Assembly: GCA_946965045.2 (NCBI GenBank)
Contig: OX337233.1
Coordinates: 1,302,001 to 1,366,000 of the forward strand
Source of the DNA: Epithemia pelagica
Taxonomy: Eukaryota; Bacillariophyta; Bacillariophyceae; Surirellales; Surirellaceae
Direction: 5' to 3'
Length of the DNA: 64,000 nt
Below, one piece after another: positions 1-11,500 of the stretch (position 1 is the first letter of the stretch; the number at the start of each line of letters is the position of its first letter). The position numbers were made by a program, and so were the translations under genes. The notes under the pieces were generated by a model. The model saw nothing but the letters and a program-made list of their open reading frames with translations, was not told the DNA's origin and made no database searches.

Positions 1-619
1 GGAGTCCCGTAGAAAAATCTTGTCTATTTAGACTCCGCCGACGACCATACTAGCTTATGATGTCGCTAAGTAGGAGAATATTTGGTCTTGATTGGTCCGC
101 TCGAAGAACGTTACTTAGCCTTTGTCTAACGTCTATGCGAGGCGGATGGGGGATGGGCTTCACTTGTTGAACTAAAAAACTGGCGCCTGAAGAATGCAGA
201 CGTGTACCAAGAAAAAACGCAGAAAGAACCAAACACAACGCGCCATCATGATCGCACAAAAAGCAAAGATCCGATCCGAAACGCCAAACTCTTGTGCCAG
301 ATGGGTCCGATCATCAACCAATGAGCCACTAGCAACTGGCTGGTACCATCCAGGGCACCCTTTCTCTAGCGACAAGATTTCCTTATTGGCTCACAACACT
401 GTTCCTGTGGAACGGTTTCGTAGATACCTTGTCATTGACAAAACGAGTTTCATACGACAGATGTAGTACAATATTCTATAGGGCAGTTGTTCAAGGCCGG
501 ACCATGACGAAATTTGGCCCAACGAGAGCGTCGCTACCACTCGTTTCTCGTGTTTGCGAATCTCGTATCCAAGTCGTTACTCTTCTAGAGAGAGAGAGAG
601 ACTCTCCCCTAGTAGAGCA
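1..619. other. Gene-poor left edge of window
   Basis: No ORF here shows coding character. The only recognisable features are a short GA microsatellite at about 589-601 and the probable promoter and leader of the spliced gene whose first ATG is at 620. Confidence 0.5.
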
Positions 620-1511
620 ATGGGCGATTCGGTCCTTAAGGAGCCCACAACACAATATACAACAACATCTTTTGCGTCGTCGTCCACCAGCATGAAGGTC
701 GTCTCATTCGTCTCCCACTTCCCATTCCAATTCGCATCTTCTTCTCATAGTGCGACCCATAAGCGATCGAATCTTTCCAGCTTCCGAATGTGGACCTGGC
801 CCTTTGTGCGATACGGGACCACGAATACGCCGGACGACGAGTCCCGGACACATACTACCTATATCGCCATCACACAGCCACTGCTTCCAACGCATCCATG
901 CAAGCAAGCTACAAAAGCCCCCCCAAACAACCCAACGAGACGACGATTCTCGTCATGGGACTGGGTATCTTCCCAATTTTCGGTGAGTACGTTGTGGCTT
1001 TCCTCTCGCCATATCTCATGGCCACAAACAAGAATCCATCGCGCACCTTTCGTTTGCCGGGTCACACGGCATGGATGCAACAACAACACATTGTGAGAGT
1101 GTGTCTCTGCGTACATTCCGCACGACCGTAGAGTGAGTCCGTTGAAACGATTTTTCTATCATTCCATCGCAACGGAACAGCGATTATTTCTTTTACACAA
1201 TCCACCAATTCCTTGCCAAGAAGAAGCACAGCGATAGAAAACCCATCTCTCGAACCACTTCGCCGTTCCACGACTCCGTCACCGAAAAACCGTTCTGCAC
1301 CGCCTGCAATCTTGTGGAAGAGTCTCATCCTCTTGTTTCTCCTATTGTTGTGGACGACACAAGCTTTGTTGTTTGTTGTTGTTGTTCTCGTGAGACGACG
1401 ATACGAATGACCCACAGTCAAAGCCGAATACCAAGACAAGAGAACCAACCACAACAACAACCACTACTACTACCACCACTCCTAGTACCTACCAAACCTT
1501 GCAACTCTTGA
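620..1511 (+). CDS. 5' exons of a spliced hypothetical gene
   Basis: No single ORF covers this stretch, but coding-like pieces join through GT-AG sites. Proposed exon 1 is 620-697 (ATG at 620). Exon 2 is 781-982, after a TTTCCAG acceptor and ending at a GTGAGT donor. Exon 3 is 1033-1132, again ending at a GTGAGT donor. A further exon starts at 1221 or 1232. Phases agree across exons 1-3, and the introns would be 83, 50 and about 90-100 nt, normal for diatoms. The two acceptors of the last exon give either a protein ending at 1410 with a hydrophobic C-terminal helix, or a Cys-containing frame open to 1511 that could splice into the long exon from 1526. No domain is recognised. Exon limits are inferred by eye and need transcript data. 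Confidence 0.45.
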
Positions 1512-1525
1512 GAGAAAGAGAGAGC

Positions 1526-4138
1526 ATGTCATCCACAAGGATGCACTCGTCGTGGACCACCACTCCCCACAAGCCGACGACAACAACGACGGCTCCTCAA
1601 GTTCGTCTTTCGACCAATTATCAAATGGTGCTCGTGTCGTTGTCCTCTCCACCACCACAACAACATCAACGATCGTGGCAAGCACCACCACCCCCGTTGC
1701 CACAATTGCAAGCACCACATTTGCTGGACAATTCATTTACCCAGCCACCCCCACCGCCGCCGCCGCGAACCATGAAGAAGACGAATGAAACCGAACCGAA
1801 TCGCAGTAGTAGCAGGGAAAAGGATTCGATGCATTCGTTCCCACAACCACCACCACCCTGCGTACCAGAAAAACAGTCCTTTTGCTCCCCACCAGGCACG
1901 GTTCCCCTCCCAGATCCCCAGAGTTCCTCGGCGGATGACACGTGCTCCATGAGTTACTCGGATTCCTCTTGCTGTTCCTGTGAAGACTTGACGACCACCA
2001 CCCATTCCAGTCCTTCTCCCACCCACCCACCAACAACAACACTAGAGGAACCACCACAACCCACACGATACCTTGGACGTGATGGTGGTGGACAACAACA
2101 ACAACAACAACAACAAAGACAACGAATCCGACCCGTCATGGCACGAGAAGATTATTTTTTTGGGATGCGACGACACGAGGATGAAACGACAACGTTTTCT
2201 AGTCCCCAACCACCACAACCCACCACCAATCCTCTATTCCACCAACAGGAGCAGCATGATGTGTCGCCCACAAGCATGGCGACTGTGGAGGAGAAGAAAA
2301 GCGATGAGGAACAACAACATGAGACTGAAAACGAAACCAGCGAGCCGCCGTATCCGTATTCACCTTCGTGCCAAACGGACCGAACCAAGACTCGTCGTCG
2401 TCGTCGCCATCGGTTCCAGTGGGAAGCCAAGGAACATCCCGTAGTCTTGGTATGGGAGCCGCAAGAAACAGACCCGAATGGCGCCACCAACAGCAGTAGT
2501 ACTACCGCAGCATCCGAGTACTTTGACGAGCAAGAAACCTTTTTGCAAACCCATGGAGCGTCGATTGACCACGATGTCACCGTGTTTCATGCTTCTTCTT
2601 CTTCTTCTTCGAGTACGAAGAGTATGGAATCATTTTCCAATCGAGTCGACACTCCTCTCCCGTCTTCCTGGGAGGATTCACCGACTCGTCCGTCTTCTTC
2701 GTCTTTGCAGTTTGTCTACCAATCGTCGTCCTTCTCACCCACAAAAAAGAGTCCCAACACCAAACGACGAATGGGAGAGGATGAATGGTCGCATCAAACC
2801 GCCATAACGACCCTGACTACCACTACCAGTGCCTCGGTCACGACCATGGAAACGACTAGCCAGGAGGGACCCGACACTAGAGACGCCACCACCCAAGAGC
2901 CGGAACCGACCATGGAACCATGTAGTGGTGGTGGTGCTGTGCCAGACCCATTGTCTCCTGGTTTGGAAGTGTCCCATTCCCTGTCCTTTTCGTCCATTCA
3001 CGACCCCGAGTTTACCTCCATGATTCGTGCCACACGCGAGATTGGAATCCCGAATCACAACCACAACAACGACGACGAACCAGACTTGGAGGAACAAGAC
3101 ACCCACAATAGCACGAACGACGTAAATGTCCTTGAAACACCCGAACACCAGGCGTCCCACGATCCAGTGGTACTACCCGACGATGAACCGCAGGCATGGA
3201 ATCCAGCCTTACTGCACACGGTCGTAGATTTGGTCCAGGAATTGGAAAACCAACGGAACGAAACCAACCCGGAAGATTCATCGGATGAATCCCCCACATC
3301 CTCATTCCTGTTTAAACAGGAGGAACAACAACAACAACAACAAATGGCGGATAATAACGCCAAACTGGAACAACCCACACAGCCCGATATGAATGTCCAA
3401 GAGGGAATTAGAGACAGCAATGACCACGACACAAGTCCCCCACTCAAATACCTTGTCAAGAGTACCGACCAGGACGTCAACGACATGTCAACCACGAAAC
3501 GGTCATTGTATTCAAAACCTTGTGATTTCGAGGACTTTTCTGCTTCCTCAAACCGGGACCAGGGTAAAGATGCTATGAAACAGAAGCCTTCTCCAAAGGA
3601 TACGGTGACGACGACGGAAACACCCAAAACCAGGGAAACAAAAGCCACCAAGGTTTTGTCTCCGGTGGCTGCGGCGGTATCCAAGGAGCTTTCGGTATTT
3701 TGGCCTGGTGCGGCTGGTGCCTATACCATTTACAAACACCACAAACAACGACTAGAGGTTCAACAAAAGAGACAGGAACGACCCATTTCCAGCTGGGGTT
3801 CTTCCTTGGGTCACTTTGAGCACAATCGGAACCAAGCGGAAAACGACACGGACAACCGTAGCGAAAACACGACTCCACCTCTGTTTTTCTGCTGTGGTTC
3901 CTACTACTACGACGACTATCTGTACGATGAGACGGATCAAACAGACTATCATGCATATTACCGGGGCAAGGCCAAAGACAACCAACATGACCAAGCCAAG
4001 AAAGATTGCGATGAAGCACCGTGGGGACACGATTGGGATGCGTGGATGGGAAAGGTTGCGGCAGTACCAATACCTCTTTCCACGAACAACAACGAAAAGG
4101 ATCATAACCCACGAGAACCCACCGTTAAAGAGGTGTAA
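1526..4138 (+). CDS. Large Q/P/T/D-rich hypothetical protein, possibly the last exon of the gene at 620
   Basis: An open frame of 870 codons from the first in-frame ATG (1526). The product is strongly biased in composition: Pro-rich N-terminus, a poly-Gln run near residue 190, poly-Ser and poly-Thr tracts, and many acidic stretches, so most of it is probably disordered. The last 170 residues are more ordered, with an Ala/Val-rich segment around residues 710-735 and a Tyr/Asp-rich stretch containing FFCCGSYYYDDY. No catalytic domain is recognised. The ORF may be a separate gene or the terminal exon of the spliced gene starting at 620, since the gap between them is short and a splice into about 1538 is possible. 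Coding status is likely because an 870-codon ORF without stops is long for this base composition. Function unknown. Confidence 0.7.
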   Translation: MSSTRMHSSWTTTPHKPTTTTTAPQVRLSTNYQMVLVSLSSPPPQQHQRSWQAPPPPLPQLQAPHLLDNSFTQPPPPPPPRTMKKTNETEPNRSSSREKDSMHSFPQPPPPCVPEKQSFCSPPGTVPLPDPQSSSADDTCSMSYSDSSCCSCEDLTTTTHSSPSPTHPPTTTLEEPPQPTRYLGRDGGGQQQQQQQQRQRIRPVMAREDYFFGMRRHEDETTTFSSPQPPQPTTNPLFHQQEQHDVSPTSMATVEEKKSDEEQQHETENETSEPPYPYSPSCQTDRTKTRRRRRHRFQWEAKEHPVVLVWEPQETDPNGATNSSSTTAASEYFDEQETFLQTHGASIDHDVTVFHASSSSSSSTKSMESFSNRVDTPLPSSWEDSPTRPSSSSLQFVYQSSSFSPTKKSPNTKRRMGEDEWSHQTAITTLTTTTSASVTTMETTSQEGPDTRDATTQEPEPTMEPCSGGGAVPDPLSPGLEVSHSLSFSSIHDPEFTSMIRATREIGIPNHNHNNDDEPDLEEQDTHNSTNDVNVLETPEHQASHDPVVLPDDEPQAWNPALLHTVVDLVQELENQRNETNPEDSSDESPTSSFLFKQEEQQQQQQMADNNAKLEQPTQPDMNVQEGIRDSNDHDTSPPLKYLVKSTDQDVNDMSTTKRSLYSKPCDFEDFSASSNRDQGKDAMKQKPSPKDTVTTTETPKTRETKATKVLSPVAAAVSKELSVFWPGAAGAYTIYKHHKQRLEVQQKRQERPISSWGSSLGHFEHNRNQAENDTDNRSENTTPPLFFCCGSYYYDDYLYDETDQTDYHAYYRGKAKDNQHDQAKKDCDEAPWGHDWDAWMGKVAAVPIPLSTNNNEKDHNPREPTVKEV

Positions 4139-4188
4139 ACCAGCTACGAATCACAGCTGGTTCTAACCTTCATTTCTATAGAAGTAGA

Positions 4189-6738
4189 CTATTTTGTATT
4201 CTTTTTCTTGTTCGCTGCTCCTCGTTGTTTTCGTGCTGGTACACCTTTGCGCAACAGAACTTGAATGGCGGTGGGTGGAACGTTGTAGGGCGAATCTTTG
4301 GCACCCCCATGAGAGGTCAATGACGCATCTCCCACCAACAAGGCTTCCACTTCGTCGACCCAATTCCCTTGCAATTGCAATTCCACGTGACCAACTTCTT
4401 CCACAGTGACGGCACAAGCGAAACGATGCATCAATTCCTGTCTCAAGGTGGGGACGTGAACGCCGTAGATGTCCATGGCGGCAGTACCGTAAAGTTTGGT
4501 ACAATACTTTTTGGTTTGTCGTCGCACCACTTCAATGGTGAGTAGTGGTGGTTTCCCACGTCCCAATTTTTTGACGCGATTGCCTGGCATGGCGACCAGA
4601 GCATAGGCTGTCTCCATCTTGTCGAGCCATGCGGCCGACAAGTCCTTTCGCGATAGTTGCATTGGGGGAGGAGGTTCGTCGGCACTACTGCCTGTTTGCT
4701 GTTGTTTTTGTTTGTTGGCTTTCTTGTTCTTGTGGTACAAGGCATCGGTCAAGGGTCCATCCAATAGAACCTGACCAGGATTTCGACGATCCACCAGGGA
4801 TTCTCGTTCCAGGTATTGTTCCAGAATAGCCTTGACTTCTTTGGACGTTAAAAATCCTGTCCCTCGTCGTTCGTCACTCGAGGCATTTTGCGCTTGGACA
4901 TCGGCGTCATTTAAACGAAGGAGTGCGACCCAGTTTTGAGGAATACGATACAAGTCCACCAACACCAGTCGGTCCACTGTGGACTGTTGTTGTTGTTGCT
5001 GTTCATTGGATTCTTGTTGTTGGGCTTTCTTTTCTTGTTGATAGGGAATCAAATCGTCATGTCGTGGATCATAGGCCACTAGCATGGCCATGGGATCCTT
5101 TTTGCCAGCATCGAGTCCCACTTGAATCAATTCTCGATCAATTTGTTCTTGCACGTAGACTCCAAACTTTTTGTACCGTGTTTGTTTCAATTGAATCTTG
5201 GAGGATGGTTGTTGTTGTTTCAACACGTGTTGACTGTAAAAGACGGACATAGCCATGGGCAAATCACGCTTGAGATGCAATTGTACCAAGGCACGACACG
5301 TTGCTTGATGCAAAACCTCCTCGGGAGAAAGTGTGGCCTCCGAGAGACTGGTTTGGTCGTTGACTTGTTGGTCTTGTTCCTGTCCTTGCGAATCTGTTGT
5401 TGTTCCTGCTGCAGCTGTCGAAGATGCCTCAATAGGAGTACTTGCAGCTGTGGCGACCTCAGCAAGATTGTTCTTGTCTTCACTGGTATCGTCCTCCACT
5501 ATTGCATCCTCGTTTGACACTGGAGGAGTGTCTGTCAAACTGCTAGTATTTGGGTGGTCCGTCTCTTGCTGCTGCTGCGATGCTTCGTCTGTTTGTACAG
5601 CCGCCACGACTGGAACCACATGTTGTCCTTGGACAAAACCAGGATTGCCATAGTGTCCTTGATCAAACAAGGACAAGACGGTATCGTTCGGCGTGGTTGG
5701 TTTTGTGGTTGTTGTTGTAGGTGGTGGCAATTGTTGTCGCCACAAATCGTCACCATAACAGGTATAGATGTTCACGGCCACTCCTTGCGTTCCTGGTCCA
5801 TACAAGGAATCGGAGGAAATCCATTCCTGACAGTCCGACTCCAAACATCCAACAGCAAAGGGTTGTGGATTGCCTTGGACTTGAATCAAACAGAGCCAAG
5901 ACGAGAAAGAGGACTGCAGGAGGTCCTTGTCCTTGTCGTCTAAAGACCAATTGTTGGGTAGATGAATTTGCGCAATCCCTGCCTTCATCAAATCGGCACC
6001 ACGACACAAGTACTTGGAAACATGTGGAAAAATGACAATGGTGGGAAGCAAGTCGGCAAACAAGGGTGTTTTCGTTGTGGTTGTTGTTTCTGTAGTGGTT
6101 GTCGTCGTCAGGACCGACTGCAAGGGAAGGAGTGACAGGGCACTCATCAATGCCACAGTTGGCAATGGCAAGTACTGTGATCCACTTTCTTGGACTTCCA
6201 ACCAAATGGCTTGTGTCAATTGATGATAGGGCCAGAACCAGACTGAATCATCCTTGTCCGTCGATTCGTCATCGTTGGGTCCACGATAATAAATTCGTAT
6301 CCGTTTTTCCGTCACGGGCTGGACCAAAGTACGTTGCAGCAAACTGCCCTTGAGAAAAATGTAGTGCAACTGGGTGGCCCATGTTGCCGCAACAGAAGCC
6401 TCCGTGCTGTGTGGTGGTGGTTGCTCTTGTTGTTGCAAAGACGACGACGATTCCGCCTCTTTTTCGTCATTTTCCGTCACATGGATGTCCTCATTCACAA
6501 CAGAAGACGACAACTGAAAGACTTGCAGAGCGTTTTGCAACAAGTGTCGACGATCCGATTTGCGGACCGGTGTATCCTTGCCTCGTTTAATGGCAGGCAA
6601 CGACGCAGAAGAAGAAGGTTGAGGTCGACGCGAATTGGAGTTCTTGCCCTTTCCTTTGGAAGTATCTTTGCTATTCGTTGGTGTCGTAGTTGCTGTTGTG
6701 GTTTGGACACTGCTCTTGTCCTTGCCAAACAACACCAT
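4189..6738 (-). CDS. eIF2D: Translation initiation factor eIF2D (ligatin) homologue
   Basis: The predicted product (849 aa from ATG at 6738; the upstream frame only offers GTG) follows the eIF2D plan. The N-terminal block has a DRRHLLQNALQVF-like segment, then a PUA-like part with DLLPTIVIFPHVSKYLCRGADL. A middle winged-helix/SWIB-like region holds FLTSKEVKAILEQYL followed by a LVDRRNPGQVLLDGPLTDAL stretch. The C-terminus is SUI1-like, with GNWVDEVEALL and an IQVLLRKGVPARKQRG end. Family members deliver initiator or other tRNAs to the ribosomal P site and take part in 40S recycling in the cytosol. The protein is longer than human eIF2D (584 aa) because of Gln/Thr/Ser-rich insertions around residues 380-480 and 700. 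The gene is convergent with the one ending at 4138, only 50 bp away. It ends in TAG, evidence that TAG is a normal stop here. Identification is from motif recall, not a search. Confidence 0.85.
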   Translation of the reverse strand: MVLFGKDKSSVQTTTATTTPTNSKDTSKGKGKNSNSRRPQPSSSASLPAIKRGKDTPVRKSDRRHLLQNALQVFQLSSSVVNEDIHVTENDEKEAESSSSLQQQEQPPPHSTEASVAATWATQLHYIFLKGSLLQRTLVQPVTEKRIRIYYRGPNDDESTDKDDSVWFWPYHQLTQAIWLEVQESGSQYLPLPTVALMSALSLLPLQSVLTTTTTTETTTTTKTPLFADLLPTIVIFPHVSKYLCRGADLMKAGIAQIHLPNNWSLDDKDKDLLQSSFSSWLCLIQVQGNPQPFAVGCLESDCQEWISSDSLYGPGTQGVAVNIYTCYGDDLWRQQLPPPTTTTTKPTTPNDTVLSLFDQGHYGNPGFVQGQHVVPVVAAVQTDEASQQQQETDHPNTSSLTDTPPVSNEDAIVEDDTSEDKNNLAEVATAASTPIEASSTAAAGTTTDSQGQEQDQQVNDQTSLSEATLSPEEVLHQATCRALVQLHLKRDLPMAMSVFYSQHVLKQQQPSSKIQLKQTRYKKFGVYVQEQIDRELIQVGLDAGKKDPMAMLVAYDPRHDDLIPYQQEKKAQQQESNEQQQQQQSTVDRLVLVDLYRIPQNWVALLRLNDADVQAQNASSDERRGTGFLTSKEVKAILEQYLERESLVDRRNPGQVLLDGPLTDALYHKNKKANKQKQQQTGSSADEPPPPMQLSRKDLSAAWLDKMETAYALVAMPGNRVKKLGRGKPPLLTIEVVRRQTKKYCTKLYGTAAMDIYGVHVPTLRQELMHRFACAVTVEEVGHVELQLQGNWVDEVEALLVGDASLTSHGGAKDSPYNVPPTAIQVLLRKGVPARKQRGAANKKKNTK

Positions 6739-7230
6739 GGTGCCCCAACAAATCCAACAGAAAGGATTTGGAGCGAAACAATTAAAAGTCAGTCTTGTCA
6801 CGGGTACTATGAGCGACCCCCTTATAAGGAGGTCTCTTTTAAGTCGCTTAAATCAGCTCTCTACCTGTCGACTTTTGGCCACCTTGTAGTTGTAGGTAGG
6901 AGTACCTTAGGAGTGCCACAGAAACTACCGTCGTAGACGGCTGCCTGGACTTGAGATCACGACTCCAATTCAAAGTAACGTGGCACAACATACTCACTCT
7001 CTTCTACTCCTAGAGTAGGTTTATGGGAGTAGTTGGTATTATCATCTATAGGCATGCAATCTTACAGCAATGACTTTCTGTACAGTCTATCTAAAATCTA
7101 AGCCGAATGGCAACATTTCTTCTCTGGTATCTTGTTCCATCATTGTGGTTTGAGCTCGATACAATTCCTTTCGAAAATGAGTTTTGTAGTGAATCGGTGT
7201 GGCACACAGCCTACAATCCAATCCTTTATA
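6739..7230. other. Intergenic region upstream of eIF2D
   Basis: Presumed promoter of the minus-strand eIF2D gene and 3' flank of the small gene at 7231-7653. A short palindromic CCTTATAAGG box lies near 6820. No gene is supported. Confidence 0.4.
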
Positions 7231-7653
7231 TTACTGGTGCTTCGCCGGTGTCCTCTTGGAAAGCCATTGTATTGTAAAGCGTTCCCAACGACTCGATCCA
7301 CGACTTGGAAAGGAGGAGGACGACTGCTTTTTCTCTGGTGGCGATGAAGGACGTTTTGATGATTTGAACACCCCTCGTGACGACACGGTTCTTGTTTTGG
7401 TGGTAGTGGTGGTGGTGACGGACGGCACCGAACTAGTCTTGAAATCTTGATTCTTGGTTTCGTCTTCTTGCAGATCCACCGTGAAAAAGGGACCGTCTTG
7501 ATCGTCTTCCGAATGGTTGGACAAGTCCGCCGTATGGTCGTCCCAGTAGTCGTCGTCGTCGTCCATAAAGTTGACAGAATACCTCTTCTTCTTGTCGTGA
7601 TTGCCGGAGGAGGATGAAAAGAGAATTGGTGTGTCCACGAGTTTTCGAATCAT
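7231..7653 (-). CDS. Small acidic/Ser-rich hypothetical protein
   Basis: A 140-aa ORF with ATG at 7653. It has an Asp-rich centre (MDDDDDYWDDHTADL), a Thr run, and a basic Ser/Pro-rich tail ending SSRWERFTIQWLSKRTPAKHQ-like. No domain, signal peptide or membrane segment is seen. Composition is like that of disordered nuclear or regulatory proteins, but that is only a guess. It sits between eIF2D and an intergenic stretch, on the same strand as eIF2D. The alternative is a chance ORF; the balanced composition and proper ATG favour a gene modestly. Confidence 0.5.
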   Translation of the reverse strand: MIRKLVDTPILFSSSSGNHDKKKRYSVNFMDDDDDYWDDHTADLSNHSEDDQDGPFFTVDLQEDETKNQDFKTSSVPSVTTTTTTKTRTVSSRGVFKSSKRPSSPPEKKQSSSSFPSRGSSRWERFTIQWLSKRTPAKHQ

Positions 7654-8062
7654 TCTGCCTTGCTTGAGGGTTGTTGTTGTTGGTTTGTTCGTTTGGGTGT
7701 TCTATTGTGCGTGTGATTATTTGTGAGAAAGCGAATGGAGTGAACGTGGTCTTGGTCGGAGTAATTCACATTGGATCTTGGATCTTGCGAGTTTGGGTGC
7801 GGTTTTGTTCGCGCTTGTTTGTCACGGTTCATGTCGTGTTGCCTTGCGACCTTATGTATCCGTAGCAGTCCGGTTGTCGCAAGTGCAGCCGTGAAAATGT
7901 CGTACGGAGTCGCAAAACCGGTTTCGGACTATTTGGCAGTTCGGGCTCGCGGAACGGAGGCCCATCCTCCCGACGCAGGCCGGACAGCCAGCAAACACAA
8001 ACATCGAGAACAATCAACAATGCTCGTTTATGTAATGTTTTGTACAAACGCAGTTGTGGACT

Positions 8063-8329
8063 ATGCCAAGAATGATGCGAATTCCTGCTTTTGCGCTCCT
8101 CCTCCTAACCCCAGCCACACAAACGTCGTATTTTGATCGTGTGGAGCTCGAAGATTCCAGCCTCCCAAGCGAGACGACGGAGAATGCCTCCCTTGGTCTC
8201 GTCAAACGGGACCCAACTTTGCCCATCATCATCATGGGAAGTCCTAGAATATACGACAATGTCGCTTTCCCGATAGTTTCCCCCATATCGCATTCAATCA
8301 TGTTGTCAAACCCAGAACATGGAGTGTAG
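8063..8329 (+). CDS. Possible small secreted peptide
   Basis: An 88-aa ORF. From the ATG at 8072 the product starts MMRIPAFALLLLTPATQT, which resembles a signal peptide, followed by about 65 mostly polar residues with no recognisable domain. It lies downstream of a 400-bp region that also serves as promoter of the minus-strand gene at 7653. Short length and lack of conserved motifs leave a chance ORF as a real possibility. Confidence 0.25.
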   Translation: MPRMMRIPAFALLLLTPATQTSYFDRVELEDSSLPSETTENASLGLVKRDPTLPIIIMGSPRIYDNVAFPIVSPISHSIMLSNPEHGV

Positions 8330-8595
8330 TTCCAGAGCTACAAACCAGCAGAGTCCGACTCAATGAGATCGAATGAGAATCCAAGAGAGACGGAATGATC
8401 CATATTCGTTGCAGATCGTAGATCCATAATGAAAAATAATTGTTATATAGAATGATAGTGGATGCCCATCAGGAACCTCAAAGTGAATTTGCGATCAGTC
8501 TTAAACTTTAATACTGAGATTAGCCTAACGTTCTACCAAGAAAGTACTGAGACCACTTTATCCACAGAGAACCGCGATTTATCGTTTCAGATGAA

Positions 8596-11500
8596 CTAGT
8601 CATCTTGGTGCTCTGCGCGTCGTTGTTCCAAGGCATCCATGGACCCTGAGGAATTCAGGACGACCTCGAGGCATGCGCGACAAATGAACGGATTGTTCTC
8701 ATCTTCTTCAGAACGGATAGGTTCATAAAACTCTTGGTTGCATTCATCGCAACGGTAGAGAGCATGTGTTGGGACCTCATGGTAGGACCTTCGATCAGGC
8801 GTCACCGGTGAGGAACTGTAGCGTTGATGATCCGAACGGCGACTGGATCGCTGCGAGTGACGATCATCGTCTGAATGATAGTCATCATCCAAGCTCGACA
8901 AAACGCGGGCAACAACTTCTTTCGTAGACCGCCGTCCTTCGCTTTTGCAAGAACGTGAAGAGGAACGCAACATACTTGGACCATGCGGAGGCGTTTCCAT
9001 ATTGGAAATCTTGGACACTGATCGTGAAATTCTATCCGAAGGTGTTCCTCGCACTCCATAATAGCTCGTTGACCTGGAGTGACCGTCGGATGATTGAGAA
9101 ACACTCTCCGAATATCGTCTTCTTGGACGAGTCGGCGTGGTCATGGCGGCTTTCACAGATACTGAGATATTTTCAACCGCCTGTTGTACGAACTTTTCTT
9201 CTTTCCGCTCTCTAACCTGAGCCATGTACTGTGAAGCCTCCCGAAATCGACGAACGTCATACTCATGAACTGCCATGAGGAGGACTCGGTGTTGTTCAAA
9301 CATCTCCTCCATCTCAGTTTCAAATTCGCGTAGTTGAAGGCGAAGGTTAAGCTCCTTGTCTTCACATTCCTTCGCGAGTGAGTCTTCCGAAGACGTTGAA
9401 GCTGCTGTAGGGATTGTTTCTTGTTGCAGATGGGGAATTGGTCCACCATATATCTCATTCTGGTTTCGTGAATGTGAACGAACCTGTGACTTCTCATTTT
9501 CTTCCTGAATCAGGGCCTGAGGTTTCCACACTGATTCAATATTTTCATCGTTAGATGCGTCATTTTCAGTGCTGACTGGAACAACAAGATGAACATCGTT
9601 TTTGTCCACGTAAACAAGAGTATTGTCGTCGTCATCATCATCTTGCTGACCGTCACTGTCATGTGTCTTCTCAGGACTCTCGTTTTCAGTTCTACCAAGC
9701 TTTTTATTGCTTTGCTCGAAAGCGTCATGCACTGGATCGGAGGGATCCTTTCGATTCATTTTGTTCGTCTCAGTACACGGACTGGCCAATGCAGCAACAC
9801 CATCTTTGAACGCTTCTATAAGCTTGTTAGCCGAGCAGTGGAAGTACTCACGCTGCGAAAGAATTTCAATTTTGCCTTCGTCTTCTTTCTCCAGTTTCAT
9901 TCCATTGCACCTATAAGTGCCTTTTTTCAAACCCCTTCGCTCCAATGGAGGATTCCTCTTCTTTTTGGTCGGATGCACCATGTAGCTGACCGAGCATGTG
10001 CGAGCAAAGACATGAAAGGTGACAGTTAGATTCTCTCCAGTACTTGTGGTGTCGGACGCCGAAAGAATTAACACTTGCTGTGGATCCTCCTGGAATGATT
10101 CTTCGACTAGACCGTGACAAGCAGTCACTCCACGAAGAAAGTCCACGGTCCATGGCGTATCCGCTGCCGCGTCTCCTTGAACAGAAGCGTCAGGAGACGC
10201 GTTCGATTCGGAAAGCAACTGCAACAGTTCTGAGTTTGATAAACTTTCGGTACCATCGGGTCGTCGATCGAAAATCCACCCGGACGTGTTACACACGCGG
10301 TAAAATGTGATTGGCTTTTGCTTTCCTTCTCTGGAATACACAGTGCTTCCCACATCCATGATTTGGTAATCACACTGCAAAATAGTGTTGGGAGGAAAGA
10401 CTGTTGATCCTGTCGCATTCTCGGAAGGAGAATGGTCCAAGAGAGCATCCAATTCATCAGGTCCTGTATCATCTTCTTCAATGAGACGACGGCATGGATG
10501 TCGTCGCAATTCCATCCCTGCTCCATCATTGGCATTGGTAACTCTCACTTGCCACAAGCCCTTTTGGACTTGAACTTGGGACATGACTCGTCGTTTTTGT
10601 TTGTGCACAAATAGCCAACCAGAACCATCGGACAACCGCAAAAATGGTCCATCGCCAGCCGCATCATACTCGGGTGACGAACGAATCACATCCACCGATA
10701 CCACTTGGCCCTGTTGTATTTTCGCCTTGACGACAGAAGATCCAGTCGAGTTGGAGCTTGTTGGAGGTTCCGTAGTGGCACAAGGTTGCACAGTTAAATC
10801 GTAAAGCGCACGGAAGCAAAAGCATCCCGTTTGAACACACTCGGTTGTCAACAACATGGACCGAGGAACTGGATCATTCAGAGTCGGCATTTGTTTGTCC
10901 ACTAGCCATCCGGAGATGGTGGACTGGACACGATAAAACTTGACTTGTGAAATGGGATGAATGACACACGCATCACAAAAGACTTTTTGCATGGGTTGAT
11001 ACACCACCTCCAATGAACCAGAAACGGATGCATCTCTTGGCCGCTCCAGCTCTACTGCGAGTTGCAAGCCCGGCTTTGTGGAACGTGAGGATTGTTGTTG
11101 CTGCTGCATCATGGGATGACGCTTGAGGACCTGTCCATGAGGAACATTGTCCACATGCAGGGTCCAGAGTCCCCGTTCCAATGGTACTTGACGCATGCGG
11201 TCCACAGCCACCACTGTTCCACTGCTGATAAAGAATTGCTGGACGGGTAACCAGCCGGAACGATCCGCGAGCCGCACAAACTCCACGGCAATGAGTTCCT
11301 CATGGCTAATAGGGGCCTGACGAGAAGGATGATTGCTACGGCTGGAGAGAGAAGCACCACAAGAGGGACTGTTATCTTCCGATTCTCCCGTTCTTCCAGC
11401 TGTATAGCGACGATTGTTACGAAGCGGGGTTTTGTTGTAGGCATTGTCACTTTCGTTGGAAGCGGTTTTCCCTAGTGTTTGGTGATTTTTTGTCAAGGTT

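Noticed and set aside
554-1096. 180-codon unspliced ORF
   Set aside because: It crosses probable intron sequence; coding character changes frame at the proposed splice sites.
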